Positions 16,184 to 24,816 of a DNA stretch of 35,467 nt are shown in pieces (the stretch's first letter is position 1; the number at the start of each line of letters is the position of its first letter). The stretch spans positions 1 through 35,467 of the forward strand of contig JAQUPI010000015.1 of NCBI GenBank assembly GCA_028716705.1. Direction: 5' to 3'. The stretch comes from Candidatus Omnitrophota bacterium. GTDB taxonomy: Bacteria; Omnitrophota; Gorgyraeia; Gygaellales; Profunditerraquicolaceae. A program made the translations under genes and the position numbers. Under the pieces are notes generated by a model, which saw only the letters and a program-made list of their open reading frames with translations, was not told the origin of the DNA and searched no databases.

Positions 16184-16192
16184 AGCATTGAA

Positions 16193-16221
16193 TTGACGCT
16201 GCTTAATTTTTACCTTATAAT
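16193..16221 (+). promoter_or_regulatory. Predicted sigma-70-type promoter for trpBA
   Basis: TTGACG at 16193-16198 and TATAAT at 16216-16221 are separated by 17 bases, close to the consensus. Transcription would start near 16228, leaving about 20 bases before the trpB ATG at 16248. The promoter begins 10 bases after the fold-back element. No trp operator or attenuator was recognised. Confidence 0.8.
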
Positions 16222-16247
16222 GTTTAAAATGTTAAAGAAAGGCGAAG

Positions 16248-17429
16248 ATGCTACCGGATAAAAGAGGACATTTTGGGGATTTTGGCGGAAGGTTTGTGCC
16301 CGAAACCCTGATCTACGCCCTGGATGAGCTGGAGAAAGAATATTATAAGGCGCGGCGTGATAAGAAATTCATCCGCGAGCTGCAGTATTACTTTAAAGAA
16401 TACGCCGGCCGGCCCACGCCTTTATATATGGCGCGGAATCTTGGTAAACATATAGGTATAAAAAAGATATACCTTAAGAGAGAGGACTTGCTTCATACCG
16501 GCGCCCATAAAATAAACAATACCCTTGGCCAAGTGCTCCTTGCCCTGCGCATGAAGAAAAAGCGCATAATCGCAGAAACCGGGGCGGGTCAGCATGGTGT
16601 GGCGACAGCGACGGTAGCGGCGATGTTCGGATTAAAGTGCGATATTTACATGGGAGAGGAAGATATTTCCCGGCAAAGGCTGAATGTCTTCCGGATGAAA
16701 CTTCTCGGCGCCCAGGTTTTGCCCGTCAAAGCAGGTTCCAAGACATTAAAGGACGCGACAACGGAAGCCCTAAGGGATTGGGTCACCAATGTCCGCACCA
16801 CGCATTATATTATCGGTTCCGTAGTCGGGCCGCACCCTTACCCGATGATCGTCAGGGATTTTCAATCCGTCTTGGGCCGGGAGGCAAGGCGGCAAATATT
16901 AAGAAAGGAAAAAAGGCTTCCCGATTACCTGGTTGCCTGCGTCGGCGGAGGCAGCAATTCCATGGGTTTATTTTATCCTTTCTTTAAAGATAAAAATGTG
17001 AAATTCATCGGAGTGGAGGCGGCAGGGCTCGGCGTAGCATCAGGTAAACACGCCGCTACCCTTGTCGGAGGACGGCCTGGGGTCCTGCATGGCTCAAAAT
17101 CAGACCTTCTCGAAGACAAATCCGGCCAGATAAAGATCGCTCATTCTATCGCCGCCGGACTGGATTATCCGGGAGTCGGTCCGGAGCACGCTTATTATAA
17201 GAAAATAGGCAGGGCCAGTTATGTCGCGATCAGCGATAAAGAAGCCCTGGAAGGGTTTAAGCTGCTTTCAGAGACGGAAGGGATAATACCAGCCCTGGAG
17301 CCTTCCCACGCTATATTTTATTTGACGAAGCTAGAGAAAAAGATCAATAAGAATTCCATTATCATACTTTGTCTTTCCGGAAGAGGGGATAAGGACCTGG
17401 ATATTGTAGTCGGCAATCAAAAGATATGA
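16248..17429 (+). CDS. trpB: Tryptophan synthase beta chain
   Basis: TrpB condenses indole with serine using PLP. The 393-residue protein opens with the [15 protein letters not shown] signature. The PLP lysine is Lys88 in HKINN, the catalytic Glu is Glu110 in AETGAGQHG, and the phosphate-binding loop GGGSNSMG starts at 233; all are within one residue of the Salmonella numbering. This is the TrpB1 type that pairs with TrpA, which follows with a 4-base overlap. The start is the first ATG after a near-consensus promoter. Confidence 0.98.
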   Translation: MLPDKRGHFGDFGGRFVPETLIYALDELEKEYYKARRDKKFIRELQYYFKEYAGRPTPLYMARNLGKHIGIKKIYLKREDLLHTGAHKINNTLGQVLLALRMKKKRIIAETGAGQHGVATATVAAMFGLKCDIYMGEEDISRQRLNVFRMKLLGAQVLPVKAGSKTLKDATTEALRDWVTNVRTTHYIIGSVVGPHPYPMIVRDFQSVLGREARRQILRKEKRLPDYLVACVGGGSNSMGLFYPFFKDKNVKFIGVEAAGLGVASGKHAATLVGGRPGVLHGSKSDLLEDKSGQIKIAHSIAAGLDYPGVGPEHAYYKKIGRASYVAISDKEALEGFKLLSETEGIIPALEPSHAIFYLTKLEKKINKNSIIILCLSGRGDKDLDIVVGNQKI

Positions 17430-18211
17430 ACCGCATCGATAAAAGATTCCGCCAGCTGCGAAAACAGAATAAAAAGGCCTTCATCGCCTTTATTACCGCG
17501 GGCTATCCTGACCTTAGAAGCACAAAATCTTTAGCCTTAGAGCTGGCCGCGGCCGGAGTGGATATTATCGAATTAGGCGTCCCGTTCTCCGACCCGCTCG
17601 CGGACGGCCCGATCATCCAGGAGGCATCGCAGGATGCCTTGAAAAAAGGCGTGACAATTAACGCGATACTGGCGCTGGTGAGATCTTTGCGCGAAGAAAT
17701 AGATACGCCTATATGTCTCATGACCTATTACAACCCCGTTTTTTGTTTCGGCGAGGAAAAGTTTGCCGAACAGGCGGCAAAGTGCGGGGTGGACGGGATA
17801 ATCATCCCGGATCTTCCTCCGGAAGAAGGCGGTTCATTTGTCAGGGCAGCAAGAAAATTCAAATTGAATACCATATTCTTCCTGTCCCCGACGAGCTCCC
17901 GTGAGCGCATTAAATTCATCGCTCATATTTCCCGGGGATTCATTTACTATGTGTCTTTAACCGGAGTAACCGGACCGCGCCATGCCCTCGCCAAGGATCT
18001 TTCGGAGAATTTGAAAACGATCAAGTCGCTTACTGATAAGCCGGTATGCGTGGGTTTTGGGATATCTACGGCAGCCCAGGTGAAAGCGGTGGGCAAAATA
18101 GCCGACGGGGCGATCGTGGGAAGCGCCCTGGTAAAGAAAATAAAAGAAAACAAGGGGCGCCCGGGATACGCCGGGAGTTTTCGCAGATTCGTAAGCGCTT
18201 TAATGCCATGA
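17426..18211 (+). CDS. trpA: Tryptophan synthase alpha chain
   Basis: TrpA cleaves indole-3-glycerol phosphate to indole, which is channelled to TrpB. The 261-residue (beta/alpha)8 protein has the catalytic Glu49 and Asp60 at exactly the positions known from Salmonella, within [24 protein letters not shown] and the phosphate-binding GFGIST are also present. It overlaps trpB by ATGA at its start and the M16 peptidase gene by ATGA at its end, so translation of all three is likely coupled. Confidence 0.98.
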   Translation: MNRIDKRFRQLRKQNKKAFIAFITAGYPDLRSTKSLALELAAAGVDIIELGVPFSDPLADGPIIQEASQDALKKGVTINAILALVRSLREEIDTPICLMTYYNPVFCFGEEKFAEQAAKCGVDGIIIPDLPPEEGGSFVRAARKFKLNTIFFLSPTSSRERIKFIAHISRGFIYYVSLTGVTGPRHALAKDLSENLKTIKSLTDKPVCVGFGISTAAQVKAVGKIADGAIVGSALVKKIKENKGRPGYAGSFRRFVSALMP

Positions 18212-19485
18212 GCTCAACATACAGAAAAACGGTTTTGGAGAACGGGTTGAGGATCATTACTCACCCGATGAAAAAAATGCAGTCCGTCGCCTTCGGTGTC
18301 TGGATAAAAACGGGCGGAAGGTATGAGACGGCGGATTATAAAGGCATAGCCCATTATTTCGAGCACCTTGTTTTTAAGGGGAGCAAAAAATATTCGTGCC
18401 GCCGCATAAAAGAATCCATTGAAGGGGTGGGCGGATCATTGAACGGGTTCACCTCCGAAGAGGTGACCTGCTATCTGGTAAAAATGCCCAAGGCTCATTT
18501 AGATCTGGCGTTGGATATCCTGTCGGACATGTCCATAAACCCGCTTTTGGATCAGGAGGAGATAGAAAAAGAAAGGACCGTCATCCTCGAAGAAGCGAAG
18601 ATGTACAAGGACCTGCCGCAGAGTTATGTCCAAGAATTGCTCGATGAGCTTTTATGGCCGGGCCAGCCGCTGGGCATGCCTATCATTGGAAGCGCCGAAT
18701 CCATCAGCCGGATAGACAAAGACAGCCTTATTTCATTTAAAAACCGCTATTATGTCCCTTCGAACATGATTATCAGCGCCGCGGGCGTGCTCGAGCATAA
18801 TAAGCTCGTAAGAAGGGTTAAAGGCATATTTTCTCCTTTCAGGAGCAAGCAGGTCAGCGCTTTTTCCAAGGTTAAAGAGGATCAGCTTAATCCCCAATTG
18901 AAGCTTTTAGATAAATACACGGAGCAGACCCACCTCGCTTTAGGTTTTCACGGTTTCAAAAGAGACCATCCCTCGCGTTACGCTTTAGGGCTCTTGCATG
19001 TAATATTGGGCGCGAACATGTCCAGCCGCCTCTTTAACGAACTCAGGGAGAAAAAAGGGCTGGCTTATGAAATAGGGACACAAGTCAAGCATTTCCACGA
19101 CACCGGAGCGTTTATAGTCCACGCCGGCATTGATAACCATAAGGTCAGCGAAGCTTTAGGCGTTATCCTGGCGGAATTGGAGAAGACAAAGGAGAGGCTG
19201 GTTACCCTGGATGAATTCAGGCGCGCCAAGGACTTTTATCTCGGCCAGCTGACCCTTTCCCTGGAAGAAACGCTTGACCATATGCTCTGGATAGGAGAAT
19301 CCACGGCCGCTCTTAACGAGGTCCATTCCTTAAAAGACATCATTAAAAAGATCAACAGGGTCAAGCGCCAGGATATCCGCGATGCCGCGAACTCCGTGTT
19401 TAAGGAAAATAGTTTGAATCTCGCGCTTATCGGCCCCCTCAAAGACAGCGAACAGTCCTTATACGGCCAGCTGTGTTTGAAATGA
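18208..19485 (+). CDS. M16-family zinc metallopeptidase (processing-peptidase-like)
   Basis: This 425-residue protein is a single-unit M16 peptidase of the kind found in most bacteria (Bacillus YmxG/MlpA-like, related to mitochondrial processing peptidase beta). The inverted zinc motif H-x2-E-H is HYFEH at residues 49-53, and the third zinc ligand lies in the ERTVILEEA segment near residue 129. A second M16 domain follows, beginning about residue 200. I chose the ATG that overlaps the trpA stop; it precedes the typical TVLENGLRI start, whereas the longer open frame would lie over trpA. No signal peptide is visible, so a cytoplasmic location is likely. Its substrate is unknown, and its place behind trpBA looks positional. 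Confidence 0.92.
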   Translation: MSSTYRKTVLENGLRIITHPMKKMQSVAFGVWIKTGGRYETADYKGIAHYFEHLVFKGSKKYSCRRIKESIEGVGGSLNGFTSEEVTCYLVKMPKAHLDLALDILSDMSINPLLDQEEIEKERTVILEEAKMYKDLPQSYVQELLDELLWPGQPLGMPIIGSAESISRIDKDSLISFKNRYYVPSNMIISAAGVLEHNKLVRRVKGIFSPFRSKQVSAFSKVKEDQLNPQLKLLDKYTEQTHLALGFHGFKRDHPSRYALGLLHVILGANMSSRLFNELREKKGLAYEIGTQVKHFHDTGAFIVHAGIDNHKVSEALGVILAELEKTKERLVTLDEFRRAKDFYLGQLTLSLEETLDHMLWIGESTAALNEVHSLKDIIKKINRVKRQDIRDAANSVFKENSLNLALIGPLKDSEQSLYGQLCLK

Positions 19486-19510
19486 AGCTCCGTTGGTTAA
19501 CCCTTCTACT

Positions 19511-20518
19511 ATGAACTTATCCCTGGTACTGATATCCCTATTCGCGTTAGCGGCGGTTTCATTCTTATTTTCTTCCTCGGAATCAGCCATAATCGGTTTA
19601 AATAAGATCCGCCTCAGGCACATGGTCGCTAAGGGCGTAAGACGGTCTAAGGCCTTGCAGCGTCTGGTGGCGAAGATGGATAAATTTATCGCCGCTATCC
19701 TTATCGGGAATAATTTCGTGAATATCGCCATGTCCGTTATCATAACGGCGATATGCGTCCACTTATTCGGTTATAACCTGGGAGCGGTAATAGCGACATT
19801 TTCTTCGGCGTTTTTCATACTTATATTCTGTGATATAACTCCCAAGATCCTCGCCACCAAACATCCCGAAAGGGTCGCCCTTTTTACAGCGCCTTTCATG
19901 GATTATTTTACCCGCCTTATGCACCCCATAAGCCGCGTATTTATAAAGATCAGCAATGTTATTCTTGAAATATTCGGAGTAGGGCCGTCCAAAAAGAAGC
20001 TGCCTTTAGTGACCGAAGAAGAATTGCGCCTGATGATCGAGATAGGCAAGGAAGAGGGGGTGTTGACGGAAGAAGAAAAAAAGATGCTGCATCGCATCTT
20101 TGAGTTCGGGGATACTACCGTGAAAAAGGTGATGATCCCCAAGGAAAATATTATCGCGGTCAGCATAAATTCCAGCGCCGAGGAGCTTTTGGATATTTTT
20201 GTCGAGGAAGGGCATTCGCGTTTGCCTGTCTATAGGGATTCCATTGAAAACGTCGTAGGGGTGATCTACGCCAGGGACCTCCTTTATATACTAAGGGATA
20301 AAAGCCTTTTTGTGCTACAGGATATCGTAAGTGAGCCTTATTTTGTCCCCGAAAACTTCCGGGTAAATGAACTGCTCAGAAAATTCCAAGCCGATAAAGT
20401 CCAGATCGCCGTGGTCGTCGATGAGCATAAGAAAACATCCGGTATCGTCACGATAGAAGACCTTACCGAAGAGATCGTTGGAGAAATAGAAGAAAGGCGC
20501 TCTAAGCCGGCGCTTTAA
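19511..20518 (+). CDS. CNNM/CBS-domain membrane protein (CorC/HlyC-related, without the C-terminal domain)
   Basis: A 335-residue integral membrane protein. The N-terminal part (about 1-140) has hydrophobic segments near 2-22, 58-82 and 88-110 and matches the DUF21/CNNM transmembrane domain, with the typical SSSESAI and LIGNNFVNI motifs. A CBS pair (about 195-330) starts at KKVMIPKENI. The protein ends directly after the second CBS domain (EEIVGEIEERR), so it lacks the CorC_HlyC domain of about 80 residues that many relatives carry. Relatives are linked to magnesium or cobalt export; that function is inferred. The start is uncertain: TTG at 19493 is in frame, but ATG 19511 directly precedes the first hydrophobic stretch. 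Neither has a good ribosome-binding site. Confidence 0.87.
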   Translation: MNLSLVLISLFALAAVSFLFSSSESAIIGLNKIRLRHMVAKGVRRSKALQRLVAKMDKFIAAILIGNNFVNIAMSVIITAICVHLFGYNLGAVIATFSSAFFILIFCDITPKILATKHPERVALFTAPFMDYFTRLMHPISRVFIKISNVILEIFGVGPSKKKLPLVTEEELRLMIEIGKEEGVLTEEEKKMLHRIFEFGDTTVKKVMIPKENIIAVSINSSAEELLDIFVEEGHSRLPVYRDSIENVVGVIYARDLLYILRDKSLFVLQDIVSEPYFVPENFRVNELLRKFQADKVQIAVVVDEHKKTSGIVTIEDLTEEIVGEIEERRSKPAL

Positions 20519-20530
20519 GCTGATTCACGC

Positions 20531-20559
20531 TTGACACACATAGGAAGCTATGGTAATAT
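20531..20559 (+). promoter_or_regulatory. Predicted sigma-70-type promoter upstream of the zinc-ribbon gene
   Basis: TTGACA at 20531-20536 and TAATAT at 20554-20559 are spaced by 17 bases. The start of transcription would be near 20566, about 36 bases before the small gene at 20602, which has AAGGAGG at 20589-20595. This promoter probably drives the zinc-ribbon gene, rsfS, argS and recJ. Confidence 0.78.
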
Positions 20560-20601
20560 GTGTGAACATTTGTTTTAGAACCTAACCAAGGAGGAACAGA
20601 A

Positions 20602-20751
20602 ATGGCGGAAAAGGGATATTGCGTCAAATGCAAAGAGAAGAGAGAAATGAAGGATGAGCAGAAGGTCACCATGAAAAATAAGAGGCTCGCCGTTAAAGGC
20701 AAATGTACCGCCTGCGGCACCGGTATGTACAAAATCTTAGGGAAAAAATAA
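20602..20751 (+). CDS. Small zinc-ribbon protein (DUF5679-like)
   Basis: A 49-residue protein with two zinc-knuckle pairs: YCVKC at residues 6-10 and CTACG near residues 35-39. Together these would make one zinc ribbon. The sequence between them (KEKREMKDEQKVTMKN) and the closing G-x-M-Y-K-I resemble the DUF5679 family; this match is from memory, not a search. The start is well supported by AAGGAGG six bases upstream and by a near-consensus promoter. Function is unknown. Single zinc ribbons of this size often bind nucleic acid or act in ribosome or RNA polymerase contexts, and the neighbours are rsfS and argS. The last 49 bases overlap the longest reading of rsfS. Confidence 0.85.
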   Translation: MAEKGYCVKCKEKREMKDEQKVTMKNKRLAVKGKCTACGTGMYKILGKK

Positions 20752-21155
20752 CGAATACTCATAAAAAATTTTCATTAAGAAAAGACAAAGCAGAAATAGA
20801 AACCAGGAAAGCGGCGCTGCGGATCGCGGCGATAGCTAAGTCTAAAAAAGCCAAGCGCGTAACCGTACTGGATATGCGCGAAGTCTCGGGTTTCTGCGAT
20901 TATTTCGTGATCGCAAGCGGCACATCGCACAGGCAGGTAAACGCGGTCGCGCTGGGCATTGAAGAAGATTTAGCTAAAGATAGAATAAAACCTCTCTCAA
21001 AGGTAAACCCTAACGATGAGTCGGGGTGGGTAGTCCTGGATTTCGGCTCTATCGTGGCGCACATATTCTACGAACCGATGAGAGAGTTTTATTCTTTAGA
21101 GAGATTGTGGTCAGACGCTAAAAAAGTCAGGATTCCCAAAAGCCAAGGAAAATAA
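20703..21155 (+). CDS. rsfS: Ribosome silencing factor RsfS (RsfA/Iojap family)
   Basis: RsfS binds uL14 on the large subunit and blocks subunit joining during starvation. The conserved core runs from RKAALRIAAIAKSKKAKRV to YSLERLWSDA and includes the family landmarks SGFCDYFVIASGTSHRQVNA, DDESGW-like NDESGWVVLDFG and VAHIFYEPMREFYSLERLW. The only canonical start in frame ahead of the core is ATG 20703, inside the preceding zinc-ribbon gene, with AAAGG at 20695-20699. It gives 150 residues, about 30 more than usual, with an N-terminus rich in Arg and Lys. The alternative is a non-canonical start after 20750. The core assignment is secure; the start is not. Confidence 0.9.
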   Translation: MYRLRHRYVQNLREKITNTHKKFSLRKDKAEIETRKAALRIAAIAKSKKAKRVTVLDMREVSGFCDYFVIASGTSHRQVNAVALGIEEDLAKDRIKPLSKVNPNDESGWVVLDFGSIVAHIFYEPMREFYSLERLWSDAKKVRIPKSQGK

Positions 21156-21199
21156 GAATTTCCCCCGCCCGTCCACCCAAGTCCAGCTATCAATTTAAG

Positions 21200-22828
21200 A
21201 TGAGAAAAGATATCCAGAGTTCACTGGTTACGTTAATCGAGGATTCGCTGAAAAAGATGGATCTTGACTCGGGGGGACTATTGTCCCTAGAGCTTGTCCA
21301 GGACAGCCGTTTTGGCGACCTGACCACCAATATCGCCTTGAGGATCAGCAAGCGGACGGGCAGGTCTCCACTGGAAATCTCAAAAGCGGTCATAGAAACA
21401 ATAAAAAAAGAAATGGCAGGCAGCCCCTTGAAGGGATACATAACCGATGTCAAGGCGGAAGGGGCGGGATTCATCAATTTCTATTTAAGCAACGGCTATT
21501 TCCATGAACTACTCAAGGACGTGATCGAGAAAGGCAGGGATTTCATAAAATCCGGCACAGGCAAAGGCAAGCGCGTCCTCATAGAGTTTGTGAGCGCCAA
21601 TCCCACCGGGCCGCTATCCGTCGCCCATGCCCGGCAGGCGGCAGCCGGGGACGCCCTGGCGAACATACTGATAAATCTGGGTTTTGATGTAAAGAAGGAA
21701 TATTATCTCAATGACGAGGGCAATCAAATAAATATACTGGGCAGGTCCATAGAATTGCGGTTAAAAGAACTGTCCGGGGAAAAGGTCGAATTTCCCGAAG
21801 ACCATTATCAGGGAGAATATATATACGATATCGCGAAAGCCGCGAAAAGCGGGAAAGTAAAGAATTTCTCTGAATTCGGGGTAGAATATATATTGGGCAT
21901 TATAAAAAAAGAGCTCGAGGATTTTGGGGTCAGGTTCGATAACTGGTTTAGCCAGAAATCCTTAAGGGAAAGCGGCAAGATCGAAAAGGCTTTAGGTTTC
22001 TTAAAGGAAAAAGGGTTCTTATATGAACAAGAAGGGGCGCTCTGGTTTAAATCCACCGAATTCGGGGATGATAAAGACAGGGTGGTCATAAAAAGCGACG
22101 GGTCATATACTTATCTGGCCCCGGACATAGCCTACCACCAGGATAAATTCAAACGCGGTTTTGACCTTTTAATAAATTTCTGGGGGCCTGACCATCACGG
22201 TTATATAAACCGGCTCAAAGCGGCGGTGGCGGCATTTGGCAAGAGCGCGGATTCACTCTCCATTATAATCGTTCAGCTGGCTTCGATATTCAGGGCAGGC
22301 AAACCCGTGCAGATGTCTACCCGCAGAGGCCAATACATCACCTTGCGCGAGATCCTTGACGAAGTAGGCGCCGACGCGTCCAGGTTTTTCTTCCTTATGC
22401 GCCGGACTTCAAGCCACCTGGATTTCGATTTGGATGTCGCCAAAAAGCAGACTTCAGAAAACCCGGTTTATTACGTGCAATACGCGCATGCCAGGATATG
22501 CAGCATCTTAAATAACTCTTCCGTAAAATTTGACCCTAAAGGCTTGGACTTATCGCTCTTGAAGGAAAGGGAAGAAATAGAACTCATCAAGAAGATATGC
22601 CAGTTTTCTTATATCATGAATATCTGCCTTACCACACTGGATCCGTACATGCTCACGGTTTATCTGCAGGCGCTTGCTGAAAGCTTCCATAAATTCTACG
22701 ATAAGCACCGCGTTTTGGGCCAGCAGGATGACCTGACCATGGCGCGCCTGGCTCTCATTGAAGGCGCGAGGCTGGCGTTATCTTGCGGCCTTGAGCTGCT
22801 CGGCGTATCCAGGCCGGAAAAGATGTAA
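21200..22828 (+). CDS. argS: Arginyl-tRNA synthetase
   Basis: A class I aminoacyl-tRNA synthetase of 542 residues. The N-terminal additional domain that reads the tRNA D-loop spans about 1-115. The ANPTGPL signature lies just before the HIGH position, which here reads SVAH (140-143) and is followed by ARQAA. The KMSKS equivalent is the degenerate QMSTRRG, as in many ArgRS that lack a canonical second lysine. The C-terminal anticodon-binding DALR domain ends with LGVSRPEKM. No clear ribosome-binding site precedes the ATG; the N-terminus starts where relatives do. It lies 44 bases after rsfS and 2 bases before recJ. Confidence 0.96.
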   Translation: MRKDIQSSLVTLIEDSLKKMDLDSGGLLSLELVQDSRFGDLTTNIALRISKRTGRSPLEISKAVIETIKKEMAGSPLKGYITDVKAEGAGFINFYLSNGYFHELLKDVIEKGRDFIKSGTGKGKRVLIEFVSANPTGPLSVAHARQAAAGDALANILINLGFDVKKEYYLNDEGNQINILGRSIELRLKELSGEKVEFPEDHYQGEYIYDIAKAAKSGKVKNFSEFGVEYILGIIKKELEDFGVRFDNWFSQKSLRESGKIEKALGFLKEKGFLYEQEGALWFKSTEFGDDKDRVVIKSDGSYTYLAPDIAYHQDKFKRGFDLLINFWGPDHHGYINRLKAAVAAFGKSADSLSIIIVQLASIFRAGKPVQMSTRRGQYITLREILDEVGADASRFFFLMRRTSSHLDFDLDVAKKQTSENPVYYVQYAHARICSILNNSSVKFDPKGLDLSLLKEREEIELIKKICQFSYIMNICLTTLDPYMLTVYLQALAESFHKFYDKHRVLGQQDDLTMARLALIEGARLALSCGLELLGVSRPEKM

Positions 22829-22830
22829 TC

Positions 22831-24522
22831 GTGCACAGTCATAAGATCTTAAAGATCCCCTCGATCAATACCCGCCTCCAGGATTCCCTAAGTAAAGAAC
22901 TGAATATCCCCCCGATCCTCGCCCAGGTGATCATCAACCGCGGGATAACTTGCGCCGAAGAGGCGAAAACTTTCTTCGATACCGGATGCGAGGGGCTTTT
23001 GGACCCCTATTTATTTTCAGATATGAGGAAGGCCGTTGAGATCATAAAGGGGGCGGCGGAAAGAAAAAAGAAAGTAATGATCTTCGGCGATTACGATGTC
23101 GACGGGCTGACGGCGCTCGCCTTATTAAAGGGGACCCTTTTGAAAACCGGTTTAGAAGTTTTTCATTACATCCCGCACAGGGTAAAAGAAGGCTATGGGA
23201 TGAACGGGAATATCGTCCGCATTGCCCGCGAGAAAGGGATAGGGCTTTTAATTACCGTAGATTGCGGGACAAACAGCGATGAGGTGATAAGGGAATTGAG
23301 GCGCCATAATATCGAGGTGATCATTACCGACCACCATGAACCGGTAAATTCTCATGCCGCGGAAGACGCTTCAGCCGTAATAAACCCTAAAATAGGAGGC
23401 TGCGGTTATAAGTACAGGGATCTGGCCGGTGCGGGGGTAGCTTATAAACTCTGCCAGGCTATTACCGGCGGAAAATTGCTCGAAGAATTAGACCTGGTTA
23501 CCCTCGGCACTATCGCGGACGTCGTCCCTTTAACCGGTGAAAACCGGGTAATAGTAAGGGAAGGATTAAAAAGAATAGCGGACACAAAACGTCCGGGGAT
23601 AAAGGCCTTAATAGAAACCAGCCGGATAAAAGGCAAAAAAATAACCAGCGGCTTTATAAGTTTCATCCTCGGGCCCCGGATCAACGCCAGCGGCAGGATG
23701 GATACCGCGGAAACCGCGTTGAATTTGCTGATGAGCCGGGACGAAGAAGGCGCTTTGGAATTCGCCAGGGCTATTGAGACGCTTAACCGCCAACGCCAGA
23801 AGATCGAAGAAGGGATCATGGAAGAAGCGCGCGACCTGATCGCCCGGGAGGTAAATTTCAAGGAACACAAGATCATAGTGATCGCCAAGGAAGGCTGGCA
23901 CCAGGGAGTATTGGGCATTGTCGCCTCGAAACTGGCCGATAAATTTTACCGGCCGACGATCGTCATATCCAAGAATGGAAAGCTGTGCAAAGGGTCGGGC
24001 CGCTCGATAAAGAATTTCCATCTCTTTGAGGCGCTGCTGGAATGCAAGGATTGCTTAAGGGAATTCGGCGGGCATAGCCACGCCGTCGGGTTGATCATAA
24101 CCGATAACAACATAGAAGAATTCCGCGCGAAGATCAACCGGCTGGCAAAAGAGAAGATGACGTTGGAGGATCTATTGCCGAGCCTGGATGTGGATATGGA
24201 GCTGACCCTTTCTCAGATAAATGAGGACATCGTGGAGAAGTTTGAGGGGCTTGAACCTTTCGGTACCGCTAACCCTGAACCTTTATTTTATACAAGGAAC
24301 CTTAAGGCGAGGGGCGAGCCCCAGGTTTTAGCCAGGGAGACCTTGAAGTTCTGGGTCACGGATGGTAATGTTACCGTTGAAGCGATTGGATTCGGGATGG
24401 CGGGGTTTAAAGAGAGCTTACTAAACGCTGAAAGCTTTGAATTGGTCTATACCCCCCGCATTGACAACTGGAGTGGGGAAGGCCGGCTTATTCTTGAGAG
24501 CAAAGATATATTCTTCCGCTAA
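22831..24522 (+). CDS. recJ: Single-strand-specific 5'-3' exonuclease RecJ
   Basis: RecJ degrades single-stranded DNA in recombination and mismatch repair. The 563-residue protein carries the DHH phosphoesterase motifs: GDYDVDG at 86-92, DCG near 144-146 and the signature DHH at 167-169. A DHHA1 domain follows, with the GQVLGIVASK-like segment reading HQGVLGIVASKLADKF. An OB-fold region closes the protein, with PFGTANPEPLF at its boundary. The start is GTG 22831, two bases after the argS stop; the first residues lead directly into the family's usual N-terminus. Its stop codon ends one base from the end of the convergent rpmB. Confidence 0.95.
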   Translation: MHSHKILKIPSINTRLQDSLSKELNIPPILAQVIINRGITCAEEAKTFFDTGCEGLLDPYLFSDMRKAVEIIKGAAERKKKVMIFGDYDVDGLTALALLKGTLLKTGLEVFHYIPHRVKEGYGMNGNIVRIAREKGIGLLITVDCGTNSDEVIRELRRHNIEVIITDHHEPVNSHAAEDASAVINPKIGGCGYKYRDLAGAGVAYKLCQAITGGKLLEELDLVTLGTIADVVPLTGENRVIVREGLKRIADTKRPGIKALIETSRIKGKKITSGFISFILGPRINASGRMDTAETALNLLMSRDEEGALEFARAIETLNRQRQKIEEGIMEEARDLIAREVNFKEHKIIVIAKEGWHQGVLGIVASKLADKFYRPTIVISKNGKLCKGSGRSIKNFHLFEALLECKDCLREFGGHSHAVGLIITDNNIEEFRAKINRLAKEKMTLEDLLPSLDVDMELTLSQINEDIVEKFEGLEPFGTANPEPLFYTRNLKARGEPQVLARETLKFWVTDGNVTVEAIGFGMAGFKESLLNAESFELVYTPRIDNWSGEGRLILESKDIFFR

Positions 24523-24523
24523 T

Positions 24524-24751
24524 CTAGGCTTTTTTGATCAGGCCTTTTTTAATGCATTTAGTGCAGACGTAAGCTTTTTGAACCCGGCCGTTGAGAGTGA
24601 TACGGATCTTCTGAAGGTTGGGGAGGAAGGAACGGGCAGTCGAACGGGTGATCTTGCTTCCGGTCCCGCCTTTCTGTTTGGCAAGGCCTTTTCTTACGAC
24701 GCTTTTTCCCGCTGCTTTAGATTTTCCGCATATTGCGCAGATTTTTAACAT
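24524..24751 (-). CDS. rpmB: Ribosomal protein bL28, zinc-binding form
   Basis: A 75-residue large-subunit protein. It has the CAICGK motif near the N-terminus and a VCTKCIKKG pair near the C-terminus, which together make the C+ zinc site. LPNLQKIRITLNGRVQKAYVC is the conserved bL28 body (here split: LPNLQKIRI, then LNGRV, then KAYVCTKC). It is the only clear minus-strand gene in the window. An AAAGGAGAG ribosome-binding site precedes the ATG on its strand, and a TTGACA promoter lies upstream. It ends one base from the recJ stop, so no room exists for a terminator between the two. Confidence 0.96.
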   Translation of the reverse strand: MLKICAICGKSKAAGKSVVRKGLAKQKGGTGSKITRSTARSFLPNLQKIRITLNGRVQKAYVCTKCIKKGLIKKA

Positions 24752-24775
24752 GTTATTCTCTCCTTTAGAAAGTTG

Positions 24776-24804
24776 AGTTTACCTTGAAAACCGGTTATTG
24801 TCAA
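24776..24804 (-). promoter_or_regulatory. Predicted promoter for rpmB
   Basis: Read on the minus strand, TTGACA (24804-24799) and TAAACT (24781-24776) are separated by 17 bases. Transcription would begin near 24769, about 18 bases before the rpmB ATG at 24751. It overlaps the plus-strand promoter of the helicase gene, so the two divergent promoters may compete. Confidence 0.65.
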
Positions 24805-24811
24805 GTATAAT
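24784..24811 (+). promoter_or_regulatory. Predicted promoter for the helicase-nuclease gene
   Basis: TTGAAA at 24784-24789 and TATAAT at 24806-24811 are 16 bases apart. The start would fall near 24818, at the first base or two of the perfect inverted repeat, so the message would begin with that hairpin. The -35 lies within the spacer of the divergent rpmB promoter. Confidence 0.6.
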
Positions 24812-24816
24812 AAATA

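Noticed and set aside
15987-16190. T-box or trp attenuator in front of trpB
   Set aside because: No T-box antiterminator sequence and no Trp-rich leader peptide were found, and the best promoter lies downstream of the structure.
24520-24550. Bidirectional terminator between recJ and rpmB
   Set aside because: The T-rich stretches are codons of the rpmB C-terminus (lysines) and the GGC/GCC pairing is only three base pairs.
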